From CAIWHR01 sp963809965 (GTDB lineage: Bacteria; Pseudomonadota; Gammaproteobacteria; Burkholderiales; Casimicrobiaceae), in contig CAWELU010000008.1 of assembly GCA_963809965.1 (NCBI GenBank), positions 1-64,000 on the forward strand: a DNA stretch of 64,000 nucleotides. Reading direction: 5' to 3'. The notes below the pieces were generated by a model. The model searched no databases. It was given only the letters and a program-made list of their open reading frames with translations, and had not been told where the DNA came from. Within the stretch, counting starts at the first letter, position 1, and each line of letters opens with the position of its first letter. The position numbers and the translations under genes are program-made. This document shows positions 27,846 through 35,337 of this stretch, piece after piece.

Positions 27846-28031
27846 ATGCGCATTCGCTGCACGCACATTTCGGACGAAACATTGGCATCCGTCGGGCTCT
27901 GCAACATGGACGAACTTGCTTTGCGCATCAGCGCCGTCGGCGATCGTTCGCAACGATGCAATGCTGCGTCGCACGCGCTTGAATATCGAAATCTAGCGGA
28001 CATGCTCTTGGCACTCGAGAACCTGCGTTGA
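27846..28031 (+). CDS. Small hypothetical protein upstream of DUF4224
   Basis: A 61-residue frame (MRIRCTHISDETLASVGLCN, then LEYRNLADMLLALENLR) whose TGA overlaps the TTG start of the next gene. An in-frame ATG at 27795 would extend it to 78 residues. Overlap and ordinary composition support expression; the function is unknown. Confidence 0.4.
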   Translation: MRIRCTHISDETLASVGLCNMDELALRISAVGDRSQRCNAASHALEYRNLADMLLALENLR

Positions 28032-28279
28032 TACTCTCGCCTTCCGACCTCGCCGAACTGACCCGCCGCGAGCGCCCCACGGCGCAGGCGCGCGTGTTGC
28101 AACGCTTGGGGATTCCCTTCAAGATTCACCCTTCCGATGGGGTGCTGCTTGTCGCGAAGGATGCGGTGATCGCGGTCCTTGGCGGAGCGGCTACGCAGGA
28201 CGTTGTGCCAGAGTTCGAGGTCAACGTTCAGGCCATCAGGGAAAGATATGGGAAGGCGGCGCAGACATCTAGAACGTGA
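28028..28279 (+). CDS. DUF4224 protein
   Basis: An 83-residue protein from a TTG start that overlaps the preceding stop. It reads ILSPSDLAELTRRERPTAQA, RVLQRLGIPFKIHPSDGVLLV and then a short tail. DUF4224 proteins sit directly upstream of phage-type integrases and look like small DNA-binding or excision factors, matching its place here: its 3' end overlaps the integrase by 32 bases. Confidence 0.75.
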   Translation: MILSPSDLAELTRRERPTAQARVLQRLGIPFKIHPSDGVLLVAKDAVIAVLGGAATQDVVPEFEVNVQAIRERYGKAAQTSRT

Positions 28280-29291
28280 GCAACCATTGCCGCCGGGCCT
28301 CTACCGCCACGGTCGCCAGTACCGTGCGCGGCGCGGTCCGTCCGAGGCGTGGACCTATTTCGGGCCCGATTACGTTGCGGCGATGGCGAGCTTCGCCGCC
28401 TGGCGACGCGATGGTCCGACGGTCGATACCGTTGCCTGGCTGCTCGATCTATTCGCGGGAACGATCTGCGCCGGCTATGTGAAGGCCGGCAGGATCTCGC
28501 CACGCACGGCGCGTGACTATGCACGCGACAAAGAGCCGTTGAAAGATGGGCTCGGTCATATCCCGATCAAGAGGCTGACAAGCCGTCATGTCGCCGAGTA
28601 TCGCGACGCACGAGCGCAGGATACCTCGCACGTTCGCCAGGAGATCGCCTGCCTGTCGGCAGCCATGTCCTACGCGGTCGAAGCCGGGCACGTCCCCCTG
28701 AACCCGTGCCGAGGTGTCAGGAAGCCGCGCCGAGTGCGTCGCGAGCGATTAATTTCGGATGATGAGTATCTGAAGGTCTACGCGGTGGCTGGGGTCGCGG
28801 TACGGACCGCGATGGTGCTCGCCATCCGCACGCTGGCGCTTCCGGCCGACTTGCTCGGCATGGGACCGCGCAACGTGATCAGACTCGCCGAGGGCCAGCG
28901 CGCGCTCCGCTTCGCGCGCGGCAAGACCGGGCGGCTCATCGAGATCGAGCTCGTCGGCGAACTGGCCGCGCTGGTCGATCAGCATCTCGCCGCCGACGTC
29001 GTATTCCCCACATTTGTGCATCGTCGTGACGGAAAGCGTTTCACCGTGGACGGCATTGGCGCCATGTTCCGGCGCTACTGCAGCGTGGATAAAGCCAAGG
29101 TGCAGGACTTTGGACTGCGCGATCTGCGCGCGAAAGGCGCGACCGAGATGGTGCGGCGTGGGATCGATATTCGACGCGTGCAACACCTGCTCGGCCACGC
29201 GAGCGTGCGCACGACCGAAATTTACATCAAGGGTTTGCTGCCGACGACGGTGCGGCCGAACGAGACACCGATCATTGCGAGCGTGAAATAG
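28248..29291 (+). CDS. Phage-type tyrosine integrase with divergent catalytic positions
   Basis: 347 residues from the ATG at 28248 (AGGGAAAG upstream). An N-terminal arm-binding region (to 60), a SAM-like core-binding domain (about 60-155) and a catalytic domain (165-330) are visible. HLLGHASVRTTEIYIKG gives His313/His317 and nucleophile Tyr326. At box I the residue normally Arg appears to be Leu198 in RTLALPADLL, and box II reads LRDLR, so Arg291 takes the usual His place, a variant known in some phage integrases. It ends 76 bases before a duplicated tRNA-Asn 3' end, its likely target. Confidence 0.85.
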   Translation: MGRRRRHLEREQPLPPGLYRHGRQYRARRGPSEAWTYFGPDYVAAMASFAAWRRDGPTVDTVAWLLDLFAGTICAGYVKAGRISPRTARDYARDKEPLKDGLGHIPIKRLTSRHVAEYRDARAQDTSHVRQEIACLSAAMSYAVEAGHVPLNPCRGVRKPRRVRRERLISDDEYLKVYAVAGVAVRTAMVLAIRTLALPADLLGMGPRNVIRLAEGQRALRFARGKTGRLIEIELVGELAALVDQHLAADVVFPTFVHRRDGKRFTVDGIGAMFRRYCSVDKAKVQDFGLRDLRAKGATEMVRRGIDIRRVQHLLGHASVRTTEIYIKGLLPTTVRPNETPIIASVK

Positions 29292-29294
29292 ACC

Positions 29295-29323
29295 CAATTG
29301 GGTATATCGAATATACCCAATTG
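29295..29323. promoter_or_regulatory. Perfect 13-bp inverted repeat after the integrase
   Basis: CAATTGGGTATAT (29295-29307) and ATATACCCAATTG (29311-29323) are exact reverse complements around CGA. The AT-rich hairpin starts three bases after the integrase stop and lacks a T-run, so it may be a weak terminator or, given its place beside the att site, a protein-binding site. Confidence 0.65.
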
Positions 29324-29366
29324 CCTAAATTTTGGGCAGTTGGCGCTCGCAAGGCATTGAATGGAT

Positions 29367-29394
29367 TGGCTCCCCGAGTAGGGCTCGAACCTAC
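29367..29394 (-). repeat. Duplicated tRNA-Asn 3' end (integration att site)
   Basis: On the minus strand these 28 bases read GTAGGTTCGAGCCCTAC then TCGGGGAGCCA: a T arm, acceptor 3' strand, discriminator and CCA. They follow directly on the intact tRNA-Asn, which has its own T arm and acceptor strand. Integration into tRNA genes by a tyrosine integrase produces exactly such a duplicated 3' end. Confidence 0.75.
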
Positions 29395-29466
29395 TCCCCG
29401 ACCAGGGCTCGAACCTGGGACCTGCGGATTAACAGTCCGTCGCTCTACCGACTGAGCTATCGGGGA
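29395..29466 (-). tRNA. tRNA-Asn (anticodon GTT)
   Basis: Seven acceptor pairs (TCCCCGA with TCGGGGA), a D arm GCTC...GAGC, an anticodon stem ACGGA/TCCGC with one mismatch around loop CTGTTAA, and a T arm CCAGG-TTCGAGC-CCTGG. CCA is not encoded directly after the acceptor strand in this copy; the duplicated 3' end next to it does carry GCCA. It lies nine bases downstream of pgsA and is probably co-transcribed with it. Confidence 0.9.
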
Positions 29467-29475
29467 ACAAGCCGA

Positions 29476-30114
29476 CTATTTTACTTTTTCGGCGCTGTCC
29501 GGGTCAACCTGCGCGCCGCGCGCGATTTCGGGTCGAGTATCGTCGCGCTCCCCGTCGATGTGCGGCGCCGCGAGCTTCAGGTAGTGGAACATCGACCACA
29601 GCGTGAGGATTGCAGCGATCCAGAGCGCAAGTGCCCCGAGAAACGGCGTCGACACGCCCGGGATCACGTCCTCCCACAAGAGCAATGCGATGATCGCCGT
29701 CATCTGCGCGACGGTCTTCACCTTGCCGATGAACGCGACGGCGACGCTCTTCGTCTGTCCGAGCTGCGCCATCCATTCGCGCAGCGCGGAGATCGCGATC
29801 TCGCGGCCGATGATGATCATCGCAAGGTAGGCCTCCGCGCGGCCGAGCCAGACAAGCATGATCAGCGCAGCGGCGACCATCAGCTTGTCCGCCACGGGAT
29901 CGAGGAAGGCGCCGAATGCGCTCACCTCGCCCCAGCGCCGCGCGAGATATCCGTCGAGCCAGTCGGTCATCGCCGCGACGGCGAAGACAGACATCGCCGT
30001 CCAGTTCTTCGCCGCCGGTCCGATCCAGGTGTCGGGCAGGTAATAGACGGCGACGAACACCGGGATCAGAACGATCCGCAGCCACGTGAGCAGGATTGGA
30101 ATGTTGGCGAACAT
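29476..30114 (-). CDS. pgsA: CDP-diacylglycerol--glycerol-3-phosphate 3-phosphatidyltransferase
   Basis: A 212-residue inner-membrane enzyme making phosphatidylglycerol-phosphate, the committed step to phosphatidylglycerol and cardiolipin. The CDP-alcohol phosphotransferase motif is intact: DWLDGYLARRWG followed by FGAFLDPVADK supplies the DxxDG...AR...G...D...D residues. At least five hydrophobic segments are visible. It opens with NIPILLTWLRIVLIP, the family's usual start. The pgsA-tRNA arrangement is common in proteobacteria; here uvrC, its usual neighbour, is 8.5 kb away across two ABC transporter operons. Confidence 0.95.
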   Translation of the reverse strand: MFANIPILLTWLRIVLIPVFVAVYYLPDTWIGPAAKNWTAMSVFAVAAMTDWLDGYLARRWGEVSAFGAFLDPVADKLMVAAALIMLVWLGRAEAYLAMIIIGREIAISALREWMAQLGQTKSVAVAFIGKVKTVAQMTAIIALLLWEDVIPGVSTPFLGALALWIAAILTLWSMFHYLKLAAPHIDGERDDTRPEIARGAQVDPDSAEKVK

Positions 30115-30192
30115 CCTGACGGCGCTATTCGGCCGGGCCGCGCCGGCGTACCGCCATTCTACCGCGGCATCGTCCGCGTCGCCGCGCTCGCG

Positions 30193-31014
30193 TCAGCGGC
30201 CGACCATCGCCAGCACGTCGGCCTTCAGGAACCGCTCCACGACCAGCATGAATCCGATCGACGGCACAAGCAGCAGCAGCGCGGTGATCGACGCGATCTG
30301 GTAGTTGCCACCCATGCTCGCATTGAACATCAGGAGCGGCAGCGTGGTCACGTCGGGCACGCCGACGAAATAGGTACCGGTGAATTCGTCCAGCGATTCG
30401 AGGAACACGAAGATGGCGCTCGCCATCAGGCCCGGCGCGGCGAGCGGCAGCGTCACCGTGCGAAAGCACGTCCACGGCGACGCGCCGAGGTTGCGCGCAG
30501 CCTCCTCGAGCGCGGCGTCGACCGCGGCGAACGCGGCCGAGGCGATCCAGACGGCGAGCACGAGTCCGTGTGCCGCGTGGACGAGCACGACGCCGGTGAT
30601 CGTCCCGTTGAGTCCCACCTCGTAGAACACGCGCGCGATGTTGACGTAGATCGGCAGGTTCGGCACGGCCTGCGGAAGCAGGAACACGAGCAGGATCGCG
30701 CTGCGCCAGGGAAGCTTCAGCCGCGCTAACGCGTAGCCCGCTGGAATCGCCACCGCAAGGCTCACGACGACCGTCAGCACCGCGATCCAGACGCTCGTGA
30801 CGAGCGACGCAACCGCGTTGCCGCGCGGATTGAACACGCGCGCCCAGAACGTGAAACCGAACTCCGCCGGCAGCTTGCTCGGGAAGTACCACTTCTCCGC
30901 GAACGCCCACAGCATCAGGTTCGCCAGCGGCCCGAAGATCGCGAAGGCGAACAACGCGAGCAACGCCGCCATGAGGAGCGTCTTCGGCCAGCGCAACGGC
31001 ATCGCCGCGATCAC
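30193..31014 (-). CDS. ABC transporter permease (PotC/ThiP type), second subunit
   Basis: 273 residues with about six membrane segments and a binding-protein-dependent permease loop, EEAARNLGASPWTCFRTVTLP, that contacts the ATPase. The start is a GTG overlapping the TGA of the first permease (GTGA), with ATG at 31002 as an alternative. It is the last gene of the operon ATPase - binding protein - permease - permease. The family imports polyamines, iron or phosphonates; the substrate cannot be set here. Confidence 0.85.
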   Translation of the reverse strand: MIAAMPLRWPKTLLMAALLALFAFAIFGPLANLMLWAFAEKWYFPSKLPAEFGFTFWARVFNPRGNAVASLVTSVWIAVLTVVVSLAVAIPAGYALARLKLPWRSAILLVFLLPQAVPNLPIYVNIARVFYEVGLNGTITGVVLVHAAHGLVLAVWIASAAFAAVDAALEEAARNLGASPWTCFRTVTLPLAAPGLMASAIFVFLESLDEFTGTYFVGVPDVTTLPLLMFNASMGGNYQIASITALLLLVPSIGFMLVVERFLKADVLAMVGR

Positions 31015-31902
31015 GCCGCCGCCCCCTGCGCGCTACGCGCTGCATGGCGCAGGTAGAACCACGCGCCGCCGGCGGCGACCAGCAGCGACAGCAGGCACAA
31101 CGCGTTGGCGACCGCGTAGTCGGAATGCGTGTTGATCCGGTAGGCGACGTCGACGGTGATCATCGTCGGCGAGTTCGGGTTGATCATCAGCGGCACCGAC
31201 AGCACCGACAGCATCGTGACGAACGACAGCACGACGCCCACCAGCAATGTGCCGCGCACCTGCGGCAGCACGATGTCCCACAGCACGCGCCAGCGCGGCG
31301 CACCGAGGTTGCGCGCCGCCTCGATGTGCTGACGGTCGATCGATGCCATCGCCCCGGCAACGAGCAGCGTGACGAACGGCGCCTGCTTCCACACGAATGC
31401 GATGACGATCCCGCGCCAGTCGAGCAGGCTCTGCGCGGCAAGCGGCTCGATCAGCCCCGCGCCGATCAGCACGTGGTTCAGCATTCCGTTCTTGGCGAGG
31501 AAGGTCCGCATCACCTGGCCGGTGACGACGAACGGGATGAACAACGGCCAGCGATACAGCCACCGCAGCGCCGCGACCGCCCGCGGATTCTCGCCCAGCG
31601 TCAGGTAGCCGGCAATCGCGACGGCGACGACGGCGATCAGCGCCGAGGACAGCAGCACGATCGCCAGCGTGAAGACGAGGTCGGTCGTGTAGAGCTCGAA
31701 TGTCTTGTCGAAGTGCTCGAGCGTGAAGCTGCCGTCCTTGGCGCGGAACGCCAGGGCGAACGAGATCGCCAGCGGGACGATGAAGAATGCGACGACGATC
31801 GCGAGCGCCGGCGCGACCAGAGCGAGTCCCGCCCGGCGCCCGCGGCGCTCGGCGGCGGGCGCCAGGAGTGCCGCACTCGGGTACGGCGTTGCGGTCGCCC
31901 AC
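31011..31902 (-). CDS. ABC transporter permease, first subunit (5' one-base shift)
   Basis: The main frame reads from LALVAPALAIVVAFFIVPLA through EAARNLGAPRWRVLWDIVLP (the EAA loop) to the C-terminus. It is open back to the stop of the binding-protein gene but has no start codon. A GTG at 31902 preceded by GGAAGGG lies one frame off. Removing one base from the run of three C's at 31898-31900 would give MATATPYPSAALLAP joined to the frame. I therefore place the start there. About 296 residues, six membrane segments, pairing with the downstream permease. Confidence 0.8.
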
Positions 31903-31937
31903 GCGCGCGGCCCTTCCCGCCGGGCTGGCGAACGCCG

Positions 31938-33083
31938 CTACTTCAGCACGACGCGCTCGTATCCCTCGACGATATCGGTGAAGTACTCGGACAGCGGGAA
32001 CGGCCGGCCGTACTTGGCGAGGTCCCCGGGCGAGATGTCGGTGAACAGCTTGTTCCACGCCTCGGGGGTGAGCTTCGTCTGAACGTACTGCGGATCGATT
32101 CCCGGATACCAGTTGAACTGCTTGACGATGCCGTCGGCCTGCACCTCGGGGCTCTCTGCCAGGTCGATGAACTTCTTCGCGAGCGCCGCGTTCGCCGCCT
32201 TCGCCGGAATCACGTAGTACATCGGCTGGCCCGGCAATCCGGGCTGCGGCAGCGCGAGCTTGATCTTCGGGCTCATCTTGCCGTCGGCCTGCCACGTATA
32301 GAACATGTCGACCCACACCGGGCCCATCGCGATCTCGCCGCGGTTCAGCATGTCGAGCGTGCCGGCGTTGCCGGGCGTCATCACGACGTTCTGATTGAAG
32401 TCCTTCAGACTCGCGAGCGATTTCTCGATCGTCGCCTTGTCACCGGCCGCGTACGGCCCCTTCTCCAGCTTGTCGCCGAGGCCGGAATTGGCCGAGACCC
32501 AGCCCATCACGAAGCCCACGCCGGACATCCCGCCCTTGACGCCGTTGTAGCCGAACTGCTTCGGGTTCTTTTTCACCCACTCCGCGAGCTCGGCGTACGA
32601 CTTCGGCGGCGCCTTGACGAGGTCGGGGTTGTACGCGAACGCGATCTGGCTGTGGAACATGGGGAGCACATAGCCGTCGACGTTGGCGCCGAGCGCGTTC
32701 TTCGCCGTGTCGCGCGAGACGAGCTTGCCGGCCGCGACATCGTTGCGGTACGGCATCAGCAGGTTCTCCTTCACCATCGTCGCAGCGCCGCGCTGGTGGA
32801 CCACTGCGACATCGGTGTCCCACGCCGCGGTCCCGGCCTTCTGCTGCGCCGAGAGCTTCTCGTAGATCTTCTGCGAGCCGGAATCGCCGGGCCCGGTGCC
32901 GACCGCCCGCACCTTGACTCCCGGATTCATCGCCTCGAACTTCGGTCCGAGATAGTTGGTGACGTAATCGACCATGTTCTGGTCGCCGGCGGTGACCACG
33001 TTGAGCGTGACCTGCGCCGATGCCGGCAGCGCAGCCGCAAGCGCCGCAGCCGCCGTCACGGCAACGAGATAACGGAATCGCAT
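31938..33083 (-). CDS. ABC transporter periplasmic solute-binding protein, family 1
   Basis: 381 residues with a clear signal peptide (MRFRYLVAVTAAAALAAALPASA|Q). The mature part resembles the iron/polyamine/phosphonate group of bacterial extracellular binding proteins: VTLNVVTAGDQNMVDYV, FHSQIAFAYNPDLVKAPP and FIDLAESPEVQADGI. It would deliver its ligand to the two permeases downstream. No ligand-specific motif is obvious. The gene lies nine bases after the ATPase gene on the same strand. Confidence 0.85.
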   Translation of the reverse strand: MRFRYLVAVTAAAALAAALPASAQVTLNVVTAGDQNMVDYVTNYLGPKFEAMNPGVKVRAVGTGPGDSGSQKIYEKLSAQQKAGTAAWDTDVAVVHQRGAATMVKENLLMPYRNDVAAGKLVSRDTAKNALGANVDGYVLPMFHSQIAFAYNPDLVKAPPKSYAELAEWVKKNPKQFGYNGVKGGMSGVGFVMGWVSANSGLGDKLEKGPYAAGDKATIEKSLASLKDFNQNVVMTPGNAGTLDMLNRGEIAMGPVWVDMFYTWQADGKMSPKIKLALPQPGLPGQPMYYVIPAKAANAALAKKFIDLAESPEVQADGIVKQFNWYPGIDPQYVQTKLTPEAWNKLFTDISPGDLAKYGRPFPLSEYFTDIVEGYERVVLK

Positions 33084-33092
33084 GAAAGCCTC

Positions 33093-34157
33093 CTAGGTGC
33101 GAGTGGTTGAATCGCGCGGAAACAGCATCAGCGCCGCGCGCGGTACTGCAACGCACGCGGCCGTGCCCTCGGCCATGCGCTCGGGCGCGTGCACCCAGAT
33201 CTCGGTGCCGCCCGCCCGGACGCGATAGCGGTAACCCTGCCCGACATAAAATGCCTGCGCGACGACGCCCGGCAGTGACAGCGCGTCGGCAGGGGACAGT
33301 TCCGCGGCCGCGAGCAGCCGCGCAGCGTCGCCGCGGAAATGCGCGCGCACCGCGCGACCGCCGGGCTCGCTGCTCGCGGCGATCAGGGTGCCATCGGCGC
33401 GCTCGACGACATCGATCCCGTTGTCCGCGCCCATGAATCCGGCAACGAACGCAGAAGTCGGATGATGAAACACCTCTTCCGGCGCGCCGCACTGGATGAC
33501 GCGGCCGGCGTCGATCACCGCGATGCGGTCGGCAAGCGTCAATGCTTCCTCGCGGTCGTGGGTGACGTAGACCGCGGTGATGCCGATCCGCTGCTGAAGC
33601 GCGCGCAGCTCGTGCCGCAGTTCGAGCCGCACCTTGTAGTCGAGGTTCGACATCGGCTCGTCGAGCAGCAGCAGCGACGGGTTGACGGCGAGCGCCCGGC
33701 CCAGCGCCACGCGCTGACGCTGGCCTCCGGAGAGTTGGGTGACGGCCCGCGGAGCGAAACCCTCGAGCTGCAGCAATGCCAGGATCTCGTCGACGCGCGC
33801 GGCGATCGCCTCCTTTTTCCAGCCGCGCATCCTGAGTCCATAGCCGATGTTGGCGGCGACCGTCATGTGCGGCCACAGCGCATACGACTGGAACATCATC
33901 GCCGTGCCGCGCTTTTCGGGCGGCAGCGCGGCAATGTCGCGTCCGTCGACCCGGATCGCCCCGGATCGCGGCGACACGAAGCCGGCGATCGCGCGCAGCA
34001 GCGTCGTCTTGCCGCAGCCGGAGCTACCGAGCAGCGCGACCATCTCGCCGCGAGCGACGTCGAGGCTGACGCGGTCAAGGACCAGCGTGTCGCCGTAAGC
34101 GACCGATAGTTGCTCGATCGAGAGATAGGAAGGCAAGGGCGTTGGTGCCGCGGACAT
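33093..34157 (-). CDS. ABC transporter ATP-binding protein (PotA/FbpC type)
   Basis: 354 residues. Walker A LLGSSGCGKTT, Q-loop MMFQSYALWPHM, signature LSGGQRQRVALGRAL, Walker B LLLLDEPMSNLD and the switch His in VTHDREEALTLAD are all intact. A C-terminal TOBE-like domain (VVAQAFYVGQGYRYRVRAGG) follows. The ATG at 34157 is chosen over a TTG at 34190. It is the first gene of the four-gene import operon and powers the two permeases. Confidence 0.88.
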   Translation of the reverse strand: MSAAPTPLPSYLSIEQLSVAYGDTLVLDRVSLDVARGEMVALLGSSGCGKTTLLRAIAGFVSPRSGAIRVDGRDIAALPPEKRGTAMMFQSYALWPHMTVAANIGYGLRMRGWKKEAIAARVDEILALLQLEGFAPRAVTQLSGGQRQRVALGRALAVNPSLLLLDEPMSNLDYKVRLELRHELRALQQRIGITAVYVTHDREEALTLADRIAVIDAGRVIQCGAPEEVFHHPTSAFVAGFMGADNGIDVVERADGTLIAASSEPGGRAVRAHFRGDAARLLAAAELSPADALSLPGVVAQAFYVGQGYRYRVRAGGTEIWVHAPERMAEGTAACVAVPRAALMLFPRDSTTRT

Positions 34158-34272
34158 CGCGTTGTGCGCGCGGCGCAAAGTATGACGCAAAAGTCGAACG
34201 ATAACGATCCGCGTTGACCAAGGCGATGCGGCGGCGCAGCAATGGACTTGCGGACGGCGTCCGCAGCCGTGG

Positions 34273-35337
34273 TCAGAGCCGGAGCGGCTTTCCGTAGCCC
34301 GTCAACTCCAGGTAGCCGGAGCCGACTTCGCGCCCGGCCGCGAGCGCCCGTACCGCTCCCTCCCAGTACAACGTACCGGTACTGGCGCGCGAATCGAGCT
34401 CCTGGTCCGCGAGCAATGGTTGCAGCTCGTAAGCCGTGCCGCCCGCTTCCACCAACATAGCCACCGGGTACTCGATGCCCGTGCGCGGGGATCGCCACCA
34501 ACGCTGCGGAAAAAAGCGAACGTCGGCCGGCAAGAAGGTTCGCGTCTCCCCTTCCGCCGGACGAATGACCCCGCCTCCCCACAACGGTCCCCCGTTGCGA
34601 TCCCGCATCACGAACGCCATCAGGGCGCCACCGTCGGAAAGGTTGATGCCCACCCAATCCCAGCCCACGGCTTCTGCCGCCATCAATTCGCTCGACCACT
34701 CGTGGTCGAGCCACGCGGTGCCCGCGACCCGGAGCGTCCTGCCTTCGATCGCCATCGTCCCGGCGATGCCAAGTTGCGGCTGGCTGTAGTAGTAGCTCGC
34801 CTGCCGATGCGCCGGCCCTTTGCGCGAAAAGCCGGCATCGCCCTGGAGGAGGACCGGCTGGGTCGGCGCAAAGCCGAGGTCGAACGTGAACTCGCGCGCG
34901 GCGATGCGCGCCCGGTAGCGTCCATCGGCAAGGGCGAGCGACCAATCGGCGATTGCGACATCCGTCGTCGACTCGCTCGCCTCGGCCAGGCCGAATCCCG
35001 TGCGGGCGGCACGCTGATCGTGGCGGAGCCGGCCGTGACGTGCCTCGGCGAGCGCGGCATGCGCGAACAGCAGCTGCCGCGGCGCGAAGCGGCTCGGATT
35101 GGCTTCCGCGACGCGCGGCCGATTGCGAAAGAACGTAACCTGGATCCCGTATTCGGAGCCGTCTTCCGCGCGTGCCCATCCCGTCACATACCACCACTCG
35201 ATGCGAAAGTCGGGATGGCTCCCGTGATCGCGGGGGAAACGCAGCGGAACTCCCGGCACGACGCGCGGGTAATCGTCCGCCAGCGCGAAGCACGGCAGGA
35301 GCAACAACGGCGAGGCAAGAAAGCGACGGCGCTTCAC
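34273..35337 (-). CDS. AttH/CrtC-like lipocalin-fold exported protein
   Basis: 354 residues starting at a GTG that overlaps the TGA of the permease gene and has AGAGG upstream. It has a signal sequence (FLASPLLLLPCFALA|DD). The mature protein contains SHPDFRIEWWYVTGWARAEDG, ASYYYSQPQL, GTAWLDHEWSSE and WDWVGINLSDGGALMAFVMR, the hallmarks of the AttH/carotenoid hydratase-like family (two lipocalin folds). In other bacteria attH-type genes sit with an ABC transporter of the FtsX type, as here. It probably acts in the periplasm on a lipid-like molecule; the reaction is unknown. Confidence 0.85.
   Translation of the reverse strand: MKRRRFLASPLLLLPCFALADDYPRVVPGVPLRFPRDHGSHPDFRIEWWYVTGWARAEDGSEYGIQVTFFRNRPRVAEANPSRFAPRQLLFAHAALAEARHGRLRHDQRAARTGFGLAEASESTTDVAIADWSLALADGRYRARIAAREFTFDLGFAPTQPVLLQGDAGFSRKGPAHRQASYYYSQPQLGIAGTMAIEGRTLRVAGTAWLDHEWSSELMAAEAVGWDWVGINLSDGGALMAFVMRDRNGGPLWGGGVIRPAEGETRTFLPADVRFFPQRWWRSPRTGIEYPVAMLVEAGGTAYELQPLLADQELDSRASTGTLYWEGAVRALAAGREVGSGYLELTGYGKPLRL

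Noticed and set aside
27218..28129. A 303-codon open frame on the minus strand
   Set aside because: Composition is Arg/Ala/Ser rich with no domain, it overlaps the DUF72 end and small plus-strand genes, and no ribosome site precedes it.
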